Assembly (NCBI RefSeq): GCF_001570545.1
Contig: NZ_BBXD01000020.1
Span: forward strand, 186,001-250,000
DNA length: 64,000 nt
Reading direction: 5' to 3'
Origin: Herbidospora mongoliensis
Lineage (GTDB): Bacteria > Actinomycetota > Actinomycetes > Streptosporangiales > Streptosporangiaceae
Shown: positions 9,556 to 19,140 of the stretch, piece after piece
Layout of the letters: every line of letters begins with the position of its first letter
How positions within the stretch are numbered: the stretch's first letter is position 1
The notes under the pieces: generated by a model
Database searches by the model: none
Told to the model about the DNA's origin: nothing
Seen by the model: only the letters and a program-made list of their open reading frames with translations
Made by a program: the position numbers and the translations under genes

Positions 9556-10149
9556 GTGATCCACGGCATCGACGTGTCCGACTGGCAGGGCCCCGTCGAC
9601 TGGTCGGCCCAGGCCGAGACCGACGCGGTGTTCGCCTTCGCGCGCGCCACCGAGAGCGACCGGCTCGCCGACACCCGTTTCGCGGAGAACTGGACGGCCA
9701 TGGGCCGGGCCGGATTCGTCCGCGGCGCCTACCACGTGGCCCGCCCGCTGGGCGACGCCCACACCCAGGCCAGGCACTTCCTCGACACGGCCAGGCTCGC
9801 CCCCGGCGACCTGGCCGCCCTGGAGTTCAAGGCCACCGACGGGCTGCCCGCCCCCGAGGTCGCCGAGTTCGGCCGCCGCTGGTGCGCCGAGGTCAGCCGC
9901 CGGTGCGGGCTGCTCCCGTTCGTCTGGACGCATCTCCACTTCGCGGCGGAGGGTTACTGTGACGGCCTGTCGGCGTATCCGCTCTGGATCGCCGACCCGG
10001 GCCGTCCCGTCGGGGAGCCCCGCGTGCCCGCGCCCTGGACCGGCTGGGCCATCCAGCAGTACGCGGCCAGCCCGCTCGATCTCGACGTGTTCGCGGGCAC
10101 CGTGGCCGACCTGATCGCGCTGGGCGCGCCGGACCGGCGCGGGAAATAG
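9556..10149 (+). CDS. GH25 lysozyme-like protein with altered catalytic residues
   Basis: 197 residues. The fold marks of GH25 muramidases are present: GIDVSDWQG at the N-terminus with the first acidic residue kept, RGAYHVARP near residue 57, a tyrosine/tryptophan-rich core and a C-terminal Gln-Tyr pair. The family's catalytic Asp-x-Glu pair should sit in a strand ending LDxE, but here it reads LEFK (E90, K92). The acid/base glutamate therefore appears to be lysine, and activity is doubtful. No signal peptide is visible, so the protein would stay in the cytoplasm unless exported another way. GTG start; a -10-like TATTAC/TACCCT lies 6-9 bases upstream. Confidence 0.7.
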   Translation: MIHGIDVSDWQGPVDWSAQAETDAVFAFARATESDRLADTRFAENWTAMGRAGFVRGAYHVARPLGDAHTQARHFLDTARLAPGDLAALEFKATDGLPAPEVAEFGRRWCAEVSRRCGLLPFVWTHLHFAAEGYCDGLSAYPLWIADPGRPVGEPRVPAPWTGWAIQQYAASPLDLDVFAGTVADLIALGAPDRRGK

Positions 10150-10218
10150 GGATTCGGGAATCCCGGTAGAGTCGGCCTGTTCATTCACGCTCATCGTTTT
10201 CGTTTGAGGAGAACCATC

Positions 10219-12183
<1,965 letters not shown>

Positions 12184-12222
12184 TTGACGTCAAGTCGGCT
12201 TGAGGTTTTAGCGTCGTCTTCC
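12184..12222 (+). promoter_or_regulatory. MerR-type promoter (19-bp spacer with dyad) giving a leaderless start
   Basis: A -35 TTGACG (12184-12189) and a -10 TAGCGT (12209-12214) are separated by 19 bases, the over-long spacing typical of MerR-family targets. The spacer holds the dyad TCAAG-TCGG-CTTGA (12190-12203), the usual position for a MerR-type dimer. The ATG begins eight bases after the -10. No MerR gene is seen in this window, so the regulator must be encoded elsewhere. Confidence 0.75.
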
Positions 12223-12681
12223 ATGACGATCAAGGAGTATCCGCCGGAGGTCCTGAACGGCCAGCCCATCGGGGCGTGGACGGGAGAGGCCTACCGGCGG
12301 GTCGTGGGCGCGATCCGCGCCGAACTCGCGGTGGAGAGTCTGACCCAGCCGCACTGGTGGACCCTCAACCACGCCGCCGCGGCCCCGGGACGCTGGTCGC
12401 GGGGCGAGCTGGCTTCGCGCCTGGCGACGTGGGAAGACCTCGGGCTCGACTTCGAGACGGTCTTCGACGACCTGGTCGGGCGGGGGTGGGTGACCGAGCT
12501 CGACGGGCGGCTGACTCTCACCGACGAGGGCGAGGCCGGGCGGCTGCGGGCGAAGGAACGGCTCACACCGGTGCTGGAGCGGACGCGCGACGGGGTCGAC
12601 CCCGATGACTTCGTGACGGCGATCAACGTGCTGCGACGCGTGGTCGCCAACCTGGGCGGCGACGGCGACCTGCCGTCTTAG
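12223..12681 (+). CDS. MarR-like winged-helix protein
   Basis: 152 residues. Predicted helices followed by a winged-helix pattern (helices then VGRGWVTELDGRLTLTDEG as the wing, about residues 92-110) resemble MarR-family regulators; the conserved acidic residue of the wing is present. Ligand and targets are unknown. ATG 12223 is chosen because the promoter's predicted transcription start falls on it and no ribosome-binding site exists; an earlier in-frame start at 12184 would lie inside the -35 box. Placing a putative regulator itself under a MerR-type promoter suggests a two-tier stress switch (inference). Confidence 0.75.
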   Translation: MTIKEYPPEVLNGQPIGAWTGEAYRRVVGAIRAELAVESLTQPHWWTLNHAAAAPGRWSRGELASRLATWEDLGLDFETVFDDLVGRGWVTELDGRLTLTDEGEAGRLRAKERLTPVLERTRDGVDPDDFVTAINVLRRVVANLGGDGDLPS

Positions 12682-13083
12682 GGGGAACGCAAGACGCTGG
12701 CAATGGCCCCCTGACTCTGGACTTTGCCGAGCTCGGGGGCGGGTGTAATCGTCGGGCTTGGTCGCCAAGCCATGCTTGACCGCAACTCTCCCGCTCCCGG
12801 CGCTCCAGGTCGATCATGGGTACGGCTTGTGGGCAGATACACCTGATCGATCAGCATGCGCCCGGGCGAAATGGCATAGGCCAACAAGACCCCGCCCCCG
12901 CCTCATCCAGCCAGGTCCCCATTACAGCTGGAGGTGGTAAGTACCCATTGAGCGCAATCTGAATGGTCTCGCTTCGGCGACGAGATCGCTTGCCTCGTTT
13001 CGGCGTTGATGCGGAGTGTAAGAATCTCAGCGGTAAAGCAGGTCGCTGTGAATACGCCCGTTTCAACACGTCACCGAGGATGT
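12682..13083. other. 402-bp non-coding stretch before the DUF262 gene
   Basis: No convincing gene. Its base composition falls toward that of the following gene. It contains a perfect hairpin GGCTTGG-TCG-CCAAGCC (12755-12771), a possible terminator for the MarR-like gene or an operator, and a perfect palindrome CTGATCGATCAG (12843-12854). It may mark the left edge of transferred DNA. No direct repeat shared with the right edge was spotted. Confidence 0.5.
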
Positions 13084-14937
13084 ATGAAGGCCGACACCAG
13101 AACCCCCGCTGAGATCTTCGGAAGCCCGATCCGATACTTAATTCCGCTGTTCCAACGCCCATACGTCTGGAACCGGACAGATCAGTGGGAACCCCTCTGG
13201 GAGGATGTCAGGGCTGTCGCCGAGCAGCTTCTTACCACAAAGGACACGTTGTACGGGGGCTCACCCGTCCCTCCGCACTTCCTCGGCGCGATCGTTCTCG
13301 AACAACAGCTCACGCCCACCGCCTTCATCCCTGTACGCCATGTCATCGACGGCCAGCAACGCCTGACCACCTTGCAGATTCTTCTTGACGCCGCACAACT
13401 GGTTGCCGAGAGACACGGTCTCCCCATTGATGGGCGTGCCCTTGAATCGCTCGTCCTGAACGACAAGGATCTGGCTCAGCGACACGACGAGATCTTCAAG
13501 GTCTGGCCGACAGACAGAGATCAAGAGGCATTCCGTGCCGTCATGGATAACGAGCAAGAGGTACCCGAATCTCTTGTCGGCAGCAGTATCGCCTCAGCCC
13601 ACACCTACTTCGTGTCCCAGATCATCGAGTGGGCTCAGCCGGAAGGCGACCCGGACAAGTGCAGGAGCAGGATCACCGCTCTGACGCACGCTATGCGCAG
13701 CTACCTCCGGTTAGTGGTCATCGATCTTGAACCGGGAGATAACGCGCAAGTCATCTTCGAAACCCTGAACCATCGCGGCACCCCGCTGCTTGCTGCGGAT
13801 CTGATCAAGAACATGGTCTTCCAGCTCGCCGCGGGCCAGAATGAGGACCTGCGGTCCCTCTATGAGCAGTACTGGAAGCCGTTCGACTCCAATCACTGGC
13901 GCCGAGACGTTCGGCAGGGACGGCTCTATCGACCCTACGTCGATATTTTCATCAATTACTGGCTGACCATGCGTCTGCTCCGTGATGTGCCAGCCGACCG
14001 AGTCTTCAGTGAGTTTCGTGAACATATCCGGACTACTCAGCTCCCCGCCTGGGAAGTCATGCGAGACCTGGCCGACGACGCTGACGTCTACGCCGGGCTC
14101 GAGCATCTCCCGTGGGAGTCAGCCCAGGGGACTTTCTACTACCGGGTCATCAGCGTCATGGAAGCTTCGGTCGTCGGCCCTTTTCTGCTGTGGATTCTCC
14201 GCTGGCCGCCGGAAAGGATCTCCCCTGAACAACGCATCAAGGCTCTCCGTTCGATGGAGAGCTGGCTGGTGCGACGCATGCTGTGCAAACTGACCACCAA
14301 GAACTACAACCGGATCGTCGTAGAGCTCCTGCGGGAACTGGATCGGCACGGCCCCGAGAAGGCCGGCGATGTGACGGAGAGCTACCTCGCCAAGAGCACG
14401 GCCACTGCGGGCTCGTGGCCTGCCGATAAAGAGGTGATCGAAGCGATCCGCGCTATCCGGGTATACAAGGACCTGACTCGGGGGCGCTTGCGGATGGTGC
14501 TCGAGGCGCTAGAAGACCTCGCGAGAGGAAAGTGGGCCGAGCACGAGCACTGCCCGCGCGGCCGGTTGACCATCGAGCACGTCATGCCGCAGAACTGGGA
14601 AGAGCACTGGAGCATCAACCCCTCCGACCACGGGGCTCGGCAGTCGCGCAGCCACCTCGTCCAGACGCTCGGCAATCTCACGCTTGCCAATGAACGCCTC
14701 AACCCCAAACTTTCTAACCGCCCGTGGACCGATCTCGAGACGGAGACGCTTGGTCTGACCGACTCCGGACCGGTGGTCGGGAAGCGGAGCCTGCTTCAGC
14801 AACACTCCACGCTCAAGCTCAACGCCGAGATCGTAGTAGCCAACCCTGCGGTGTGGACCGACAAGGCGATCGTTGACCGCTCGGCCACACTGGCTCAGCG
14901 CATCATCCAGATTTGGCCGCGCCCAGCCACGCCTTAA
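13084..14937 (+). CDS. DUF262-DUF1524 protein, GmrSD-like putative modification-dependent nuclease
   Basis: 617 residues. The N-terminal DUF262 (GmrS) domain shows IPLFQRPYVW at 20-29 and the hallmark DGQQR at 89-93, which uses nucleotide hydrolysis. The C-terminal DUF1524 (GmrD) HNH-type nuclease shows IEHVMPQNW with H499, then GNLTL and LNPKLSN near 530-545. Both halves are fused, as in single-chain type IV restriction enzymes that attack modified phage DNA. The coding DNA is visibly lower in GC than its neighbours (33 of 60 bases in 13501-13560), a sign of transfer. No methylase or other defence gene lies beside it. Start ATG 13084 fits the family N-terminus; an upstream ATG at 13009 is in frame but adds an unconserved tail. 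Confidence 0.88.
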   Translation: MKADTRTPAEIFGSPIRYLIPLFQRPYVWNRTDQWEPLWEDVRAVAEQLLTTKDTLYGGSPVPPHFLGAIVLEQQLTPTAFIPVRHVIDGQQRLTTLQILLDAAQLVAERHGLPIDGRALESLVLNDKDLAQRHDEIFKVWPTDRDQEAFRAVMDNEQEVPESLVGSSIASAHTYFVSQIIEWAQPEGDPDKCRSRITALTHAMRSYLRLVVIDLEPGDNAQVIFETLNHRGTPLLAADLIKNMVFQLAAGQNEDLRSLYEQYWKPFDSNHWRRDVRQGRLYRPYVDIFINYWLTMRLLRDVPADRVFSEFREHIRTTQLPAWEVMRDLADDADVYAGLEHLPWESAQGTFYYRVISVMEASVVGPFLLWILRWPPERISPEQRIKALRSMESWLVRRMLCKLTTKNYNRIVVELLRELDRHGPEKAGDVTESYLAKSTATAGSWPADKEVIEAIRAIRVYKDLTRGRLRMVLEALEDLARGKWAEHEHCPRGRLTIEHVMPQNWEEHWSINPSDHGARQSRSHLVQTLGNLTLANERLNPKLSNRPWTDLETETLGLTDSGPVVGKRSLLQQHSTLKLNAEIVVANPAVWTDKAIVDRSATLAQRIIQIWPRPATP

Positions 14938-15079
14938 TGCTGCGATGCCCGCCCACGCTCGCCTAGCGGATGGTTCGACGCTTCCGTACGAGATGGCCTT
15001 TGCCTGTCCCCTTGGCGGCAACGCCCAGGCGCGGTGCCCTGGCACTCTGCGGTCGCCGCAAGCCCTGTATCTCACGTGA

Positions 15080-15108
15080 AAGGCCGGACCCGATACAGGT
15101 CCGGCCTT
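15080..15108. terminator. Bidirectional terminator between the DUF262 and Asp23 genes
   Basis: AAGGCCGGACC (15080-15090) and its exact reverse complement (15098-15108) form an 11-bp stem with a 7-base loop. It lies between two convergent genes, 12 bases beyond the stop of the Asp23 gene. Confidence 0.8.
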
Positions 15109-15119
15109 GAGTGAAGGGG

Positions 15120-15581
15120 TCAGGCGGCTTCGGTGGCCGCTCCCTCGCCCGGGAGGCGGACGTCGTCGACGGTCACGTTGACCTCGACGACCTCCATGCC
15201 GAGCATCTGCGACACCGACGTGGCCACGCTCGACTGGACCTCGGCCGCGACCTCCATCACCACGTGCCCGTAGACGATGACGATCGTGATGTCGATGGCG
15301 ACCATGCCGTCCTGGATCTCGGCCCGGACGCCCTGGCTGGCGCGCTTGCTGCCGAGACCGATGGTGGTGCGGGCCGTCTCGAAGATCCTGGCGAGGTCGC
15401 CGCCGAGGTCGGCGACGCCGGGGACCTGCCTGGCGGCCAGGGCGGTCACCTTCTCGACGACCTCGTCGGCGACGGTGATCTTGCCTTTGAGGCCGGTCAC
15501 CGAGATCTGGGGCTCCTGGGTGGCCTCTTCGGTTTCCGCGGAGGGGGACTCGTTCTGGGATTCGTACGCGACGTCGGTCAC
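15120..15581 (-). CDS. Asp23/Gls24-family envelope stress protein
   Basis: 153 residues. The Asp23 core is clear: GKITVADEVVEKVTALAA near residues 34-51, then PGVADLGG and a hydrophobic beta region with VAIDITIVIVYG. The N-terminal 30 residues are acidic and disordered. The family's Staphylococcus member coats the membrane under alkaline stress; in actinomycetes several paralogues occur and their exact role is unclear. Start GTG 15581 has a TGAGGA ribosome-binding site. It is transcribed away from the HIT gene, with only 111 bases between the two starts. Confidence 0.85.
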   Translation of the reverse strand: MTDVAYESQNESPSAETEEATQEPQISVTGLKGKITVADEVVEKVTALAARQVPGVADLGGDLARIFETARTTIGLGSKRASQGVRAEIQDGMVAIDITIVIVYGHVVMEVAAEVQSSVATSVSQMLGMEVVEVNVTVDDVRLPGEGAATEAA

Positions 15582-15679
15582 ACGATCATCTCCTCAGGTC
15601 AGCAGGATTCTGCCGGAAGATCGAAGGGTTTGTCCGGCGTTAGACCCGGTCGGCGCGGGTATCGCCGCCTGGTCCCCAA

Positions 15680-15692
15680 TATGCTGGCCGAC
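15680..15692 (+). promoter_or_regulatory. Candidate -10 box for a leaderless HIT transcript
   Basis: TATGCT (15680-15685) ends seven bases before ATG 15693, and there is no Shine-Dalgarno sequence. This spacing recurs at several genes of the window. No good -35 is visible. Confidence 0.4.
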
Positions 15693-16220
15693 ATGACAGA
15701 CGTGCCCGACGCTTTCGGACGGCTTTGGACGCCGCACCGGATGGCGTACATCAAGGGAGAGAACAAGCCGACCGGTCCGGGCGCCGGTGACGGGTGCCCG
15801 TTCTGCGAGATCCCGAAGATGGATGACGCCGACGGGCTCATCGTGGCCCGGGGTGAGGTCGTGTACGCGGTTCTGAACCTCTATCCGTACAACTCCGGCC
15901 ATCTGATGGTCTGTCCCTACCGGCACGTGCCTGACTACACCGACCTCGACGCGGCCGAGACGGCCGAGCTCGCCGACTTCACCCAGAAGGCCCTCATGGC
16001 CCTCCGGGACGCCAGCGGCGCGCAGGGTTTCAACGTCGGGATGAACCTCGGTTCGGTCGCGGGGGCCGGGATCGCCGCCCATCTCCACCAGCACGTGGTG
16101 CCCCGCTGGGGCGGCGACACGAACTTCATGCCCGTCGTGGGGCACACGCGGGTTCTACCACAGTTGCTCCGGGACACCCGGGAGTTGCTCGCCCAGGCAT
16201 GGCCTGAGAAAACGTCGTAG
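15693..16220 (+). CDS. HIT-family Ap4A phosphorylase-like protein
   Basis: 175 residues. The histidine triad is HLHQHVV near residues 131-137, and the flanking NLYPYNSGHLMV and VPRWGGDTNFMP match the mycobacterial Rv2613c group, shown to be an Ap4A phosphorylase. A likely role is breaking down diadenosine tetraphosphate, a by-product of tRNA synthetases such as the nearby ThrRS. ATG 15693 is preferred because a -10-like box stands seven bases before it; ATG 15681, four codons earlier, is the alternative. In mycobacteria pgsA1 follows at once; here the next gene is herA. Confidence 0.9.
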   Translation: MTDVPDAFGRLWTPHRMAYIKGENKPTGPGAGDGCPFCEIPKMDDADGLIVARGEVVYAVLNLYPYNSGHLMVCPYRHVPDYTDLDAAETAELADFTQKALMALRDASGAQGFNVGMNLGSVAGAGIAAHLHQHVVPRWGGDTNFMPVVGHTRVLPQLLRDTRELLAQAWPEKTS

Positions 16221-16228
16221 GGCTGCAC

Positions 16229-16241
16229 TACCCTGCCCAGG
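16229..16241 (+). promoter_or_regulatory. Candidate -10 box for the herA-sbcDC-nurA operon
   Basis: TACCCT (16229-16234) ends seven bases before the GTG of herA, in the short gap after the HIT gene. A leaderless operon transcript is possible; no clear -35 and no SOS box are seen. Confidence 0.35.
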
Positions 16242-17981
16242 GTGACGGATGGGTTCTCTGGTGTCCCCGCTGGTGAGGCTGTCGGCCGTGTGCTGGGCAC
16301 ACAGTCGGCCTCGCCCCTGTCGTTCTGGATCGGCCTGCAACCGGGGAAGGTCGTGCAGCTCGACGAGGTGGTGGTGACCCGGCGCGACGTGCCGGGTCAC
16401 GGCATGGTGCTGATCGCCGGGGTGGTCACCCACGTCGAGGCCCGTCACGAGGGCGCCGCCTTCGACTCCGACGTGTTCCTGATTGCTGAAGGCTCGCTGC
16501 CCGCCGCCGTCGTGGAGGTCGCGGAGGTGCGGGTCACCCGGGTCGAGCCCGAGGTGTTCGTGCCGCCGCTGCCGGGGGCGCCCGCCTTCCGGGCCAAGGG
16601 GGCCGACCGCGACCAGGCGCTCTACTTCGACGTGATGGAGCGCCGGGTGCCGATGGGCATCGGGCGCGACGGCGAACCGACCTATCTGAACTTCGACTTC
16701 CTCGACGGCACCCGCGGCGCCCACGTGTCGATCTCCGGGGTGTCGGGCGTGGCGACCAAGACCTCGTTCGCGACGTTCCTGCTCTATTCGGTGTTCAACT
16801 CCGGAGTGCTGGGGGCCGAGGCGTCCAACACCAAGGCGCTGATCTTCTCGGTCAAGGGCGAGGACCTGCTGTTCCTCGACCACGCCAACACCCGCGCCGA
16901 CGACAACTCCCGCGCCGGCTACGCGACGCTCGGGCTGCCCGCCCAGCCGTTCCGCAGCGTCCACGTGTTCGCGCCGCCGAGGCCCGGCGACGTCCACGGC
17001 GTGCCCCACGTCACGGCCCGGACCAAGGGCGTCAGTTCCTTCTACTGGACGCTGGCCGAGTTCTGTGAGAACGAACTCCTCCGTTACGTCTTCGCCGACG
17101 CCGACGACGAGAAATCTCAATACAACCTGCTGATCGGCCAGGTCGCGGCCAAGCTGAAGCTGCTCGTCGAGCCGCTGGGCGCGGCGGGCGCGGTCAAGGT
17201 CGACGACGTCGAGTGCCGCACCTATCCCCAGCTCGTCGACCTGATCGACGAGCGGCTGGCCGACGAGTCGACCCGCTCGACCTGGACCGGCTTCCCCGCG
17301 TCGCTGGGCACGGTCAACGCGTTCCTGCGGCGGCTGCGCAGCTCGATCAGGTCGCTCACGCCGATCCTGCGGGGCGATCTCCCGGCCGGGCGGCCCCACT
17401 CGATCGGTGTCTCCGACGCCCAGGTGACCATCGTCGACCTGCACAACCTGCCCGAACGCGCCCAGCGGTTCGTCGTGGGCGTGGTGCTGCGCGGCGAGTT
17501 CGCCCGCAAGGAGCTGTCCGGTTCGGCCAGGCCGCTGCTGTTCGTAGTCTTGGACGAGCTCAACAAGTACGCCCCCCGCGACGGAGACTCACCGATCAAG
17601 GAGATCCTGCTCGACGTGGCCGAACGCGGCCGGTCGCTCGGCGTCATCCTGATCGGTGCCCAGCAGACCGCGTCCGAGGTGGAGAGGCGTATCGTGGCGA
17701 ACTGCGCGATCCGGGTCGCGGGGCGGCTCGACCCGGCCGAGGCCACCCGCTCCGAATACGGCTGGCTGACCGGCACCGCCCGCGACCGTGCCACCATCGC
17801 CAAGCCCGGCACCATGTTCGTCATGCAGCCGGAGATCCCCGTGCCGCTGGCCGTGAACTTCCCGTTCCCCGCCTGGGCCACCCGCCCCTCCGAGGCCGGG
17901 GCCGCGCCGACGATGCTGACGACGATCGCCGATCCGTTCGCCGGGCTGCCGGCGCCCGAAGACGACATCCCCCCGTTCTAG
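16242..17981 (+). CDS. herA: HerA-type DNA translocase ATPase
   Basis: 579 residues. An N-terminal HAS-barrel-like domain (about 15-85, starting VGRVLGTQS) precedes a RecA-like FtsK/HerA ATPase core. The P-loop GVSGVATKT (166-174) is unusual: it has the K-T pair but lacks the glycine before the lysine and is one residue longer than the usual GxTGSGKS. Walker B is VVLDELNKY with D438 and E439, followed by the sensor-like GAQQTASEVERRI. HerA forms a hexameric ring that pumps DNA to the NurA nuclease. It is followed after ten bases by sbcD. Together with the next three genes it makes the complete set known from archaeal end-resection operons. Confidence 0.85.
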   Translation: MTDGFSGVPAGEAVGRVLGTQSASPLSFWIGLQPGKVVQLDEVVVTRRDVPGHGMVLIAGVVTHVEARHEGAAFDSDVFLIAEGSLPAAVVEVAEVRVTRVEPEVFVPPLPGAPAFRAKGADRDQALYFDVMERRVPMGIGRDGEPTYLNFDFLDGTRGAHVSISGVSGVATKTSFATFLLYSVFNSGVLGAEASNTKALIFSVKGEDLLFLDHANTRADDNSRAGYATLGLPAQPFRSVHVFAPPRPGDVHGVPHVTARTKGVSSFYWTLAEFCENELLRYVFADADDEKSQYNLLIGQVAAKLKLLVEPLGAAGAVKVDDVECRTYPQLVDLIDERLADESTRSTWTGFPASLGTVNAFLRRLRSSIRSLTPILRGDLPAGRPHSIGVSDAQVTIVDLHNLPERAQRFVVGVVLRGEFARKELSGSARPLLFVVLDELNKYAPRDGDSPIKEILLDVAERGRSLGVILIGAQQTASEVERRIVANCAIRVAGRLDPAEATRSEYGWLTGTARDRATIAKPGTMFVMQPEIPVPLAVNFPFPAWATRPSEAGAAPTMLTTIADPFAGLPAPEDDIPPF

Positions 17982-17991
17982 GAAGGCCCCG

Positions 17992-19140
17992 ATGAAGATC
18001 CTGCACACGGCCGACTGGCACGTCGGCAAGGTCCTCAAGGGCCGGGGGCGTCATGAGGAGCACCGCGCGGTGCTCTGGGAGCTGGTGGGCCTGGCCCGCC
18101 GGGAAGACGTCGACCTGGTGCTGGTCGCCGGCGACCTGTTCGACACCTCGGCGCCCACGCCCGAGTCGCAGGGCCTGGTCATGAGCGCGCTGATGCAGTT
18201 GCGTGAGGGCGGCCGGGAGGTGGTCGTCCTGGCCGGGAACCACGACAACGCCCAGCTCCTGGAGGTCTACCGGCCGGTGCTGGGCGCCCTGGGCATCCAC
18301 GTGTCCGGCCTGTTCCGGCGGCCCGACCAGGGCGGAATCCTCGAGTTCACCGCCCGCACCGGCGAGCCGGTCAAGTGCGCGGTGCTCCCGTTCCTGTCCC
18401 ACCGCCACGTGGTGCGCGCGGCCGAGCTGATCACCGAGACGGCGGCCGAGCACAACCGCAGCTACGCCGACCGCGTCGGCCGCCTCACCGAAGCGCTGAC
18501 CGCGGGCTTCACCGGCGACACCGTCAACCTGGTGACCACCCACGGCACCATGCCCGGCGGGAAGATGGGCGGCGGCGAACGCCAGGCCCAGACGATCTTC
18601 TCCTACTACTTCGAGTCGACCGCCTTCCCCCCGACGGCCCAATACGCGGCGCTGGGCCACCTGCACCGACGGCAGCAGATGCCGGGCCCCTGCCCGATCT
18701 GGTACAGCGGCTCGCCCCTGGCCGTCGACTTCGGTGAGGAGAAGAACCAGCCCGGAGCACTGATCGTCGAGGTCTCCCCGGGCGTCCCGGCCAAGGTCCG
18801 CGAGGTCGCGCTGGAGAAGGCGCGTGTCCTCACCACGGTCACCGGCAGCCTCGACCGCCTGGAGGCGATGGCCGCCGACCTCGGCGACGCCTGGCTGAGG
18901 GTGATCGTGGCCGAGAAACCCCGGGCGGGCCTGGCCGACACGGTCCGTGAGCTGCTGCCGGGCGCCCTTCAAGTGGATCTCCACCCCGACTTCAGACCGG
19001 CGAGCGTGCGCAAGCGCCAGACCACGGGCGCCGGAAGGGGCCCACGCGACCTGGTCCGCGAATACCTGACCGCCTCGGGCAAAGACGTCGAGGCCCTCGG
19101 CACCCTCTTCGACCGCCTCCACGACGAGGTGACCCGCTGA
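17992..19140 (+). CDS. sbcD: Exonuclease SbcD/Mre11
   Basis: 382 residues, calcineurin-like phosphoesterase. All metal-binding motifs are present: ADWH (7-10), GDLFD (47-51), GNHD (82-85), TTHG (182-185) and GHLH (222-225), followed by a C-terminal cap. It is the Mn-dependent nuclease subunit that opens blocked or hairpin DNA ends in complex with SbcC/Rad50. Its stop shares one base with the sbcC start (TGATG). Confidence 0.96.
   Translation: MKILHTADWHVGKVLKGRGRHEEHRAVLWELVGLARREDVDLVLVAGDLFDTSAPTPESQGLVMSALMQLREGGREVVVLAGNHDNAQLLEVYRPVLGALGIHVSGLFRRPDQGGILEFTARTGEPVKCAVLPFLSHRHVVRAAELITETAAEHNRSYADRVGRLTEALTAGFTGDTVNLVTTHGTMPGGKMGGGERQAQTIFSYYFESTAFPPTAQYAALGHLHRRQQMPGPCPIWYSGSPLAVDFGEEKNQPGALIVEVSPGVPAKVREVALEKARVLTTVTGSLDRLEAMAADLGDAWLRVIVAEKPRAGLADTVRELLPGALQVDLHPDFRPASVRKRQTTGAGRGPRDLVREYLTASGKDVEALGTLFDRLHDEVTR

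Noticed and set aside
9556-10149. GH25-like gene as a prophage lysin
   Set aside because: No holin, tail, capsid, integrase or terminase gene is near; the neighbours are a glycosyltransferase and thrS.
7517-10149. Natural-product tailoring cluster (sulfotransferase plus glycosyltransferase)
   Set aside because: No polyketide, peptide or other core biosynthesis gene lies nearby.
13006-13083. Upstream in-frame extension of the DUF262 gene
   Set aside because: The extra 26 residues have no family similarity; the conserved N-terminus starts shortly after ATG 13084.
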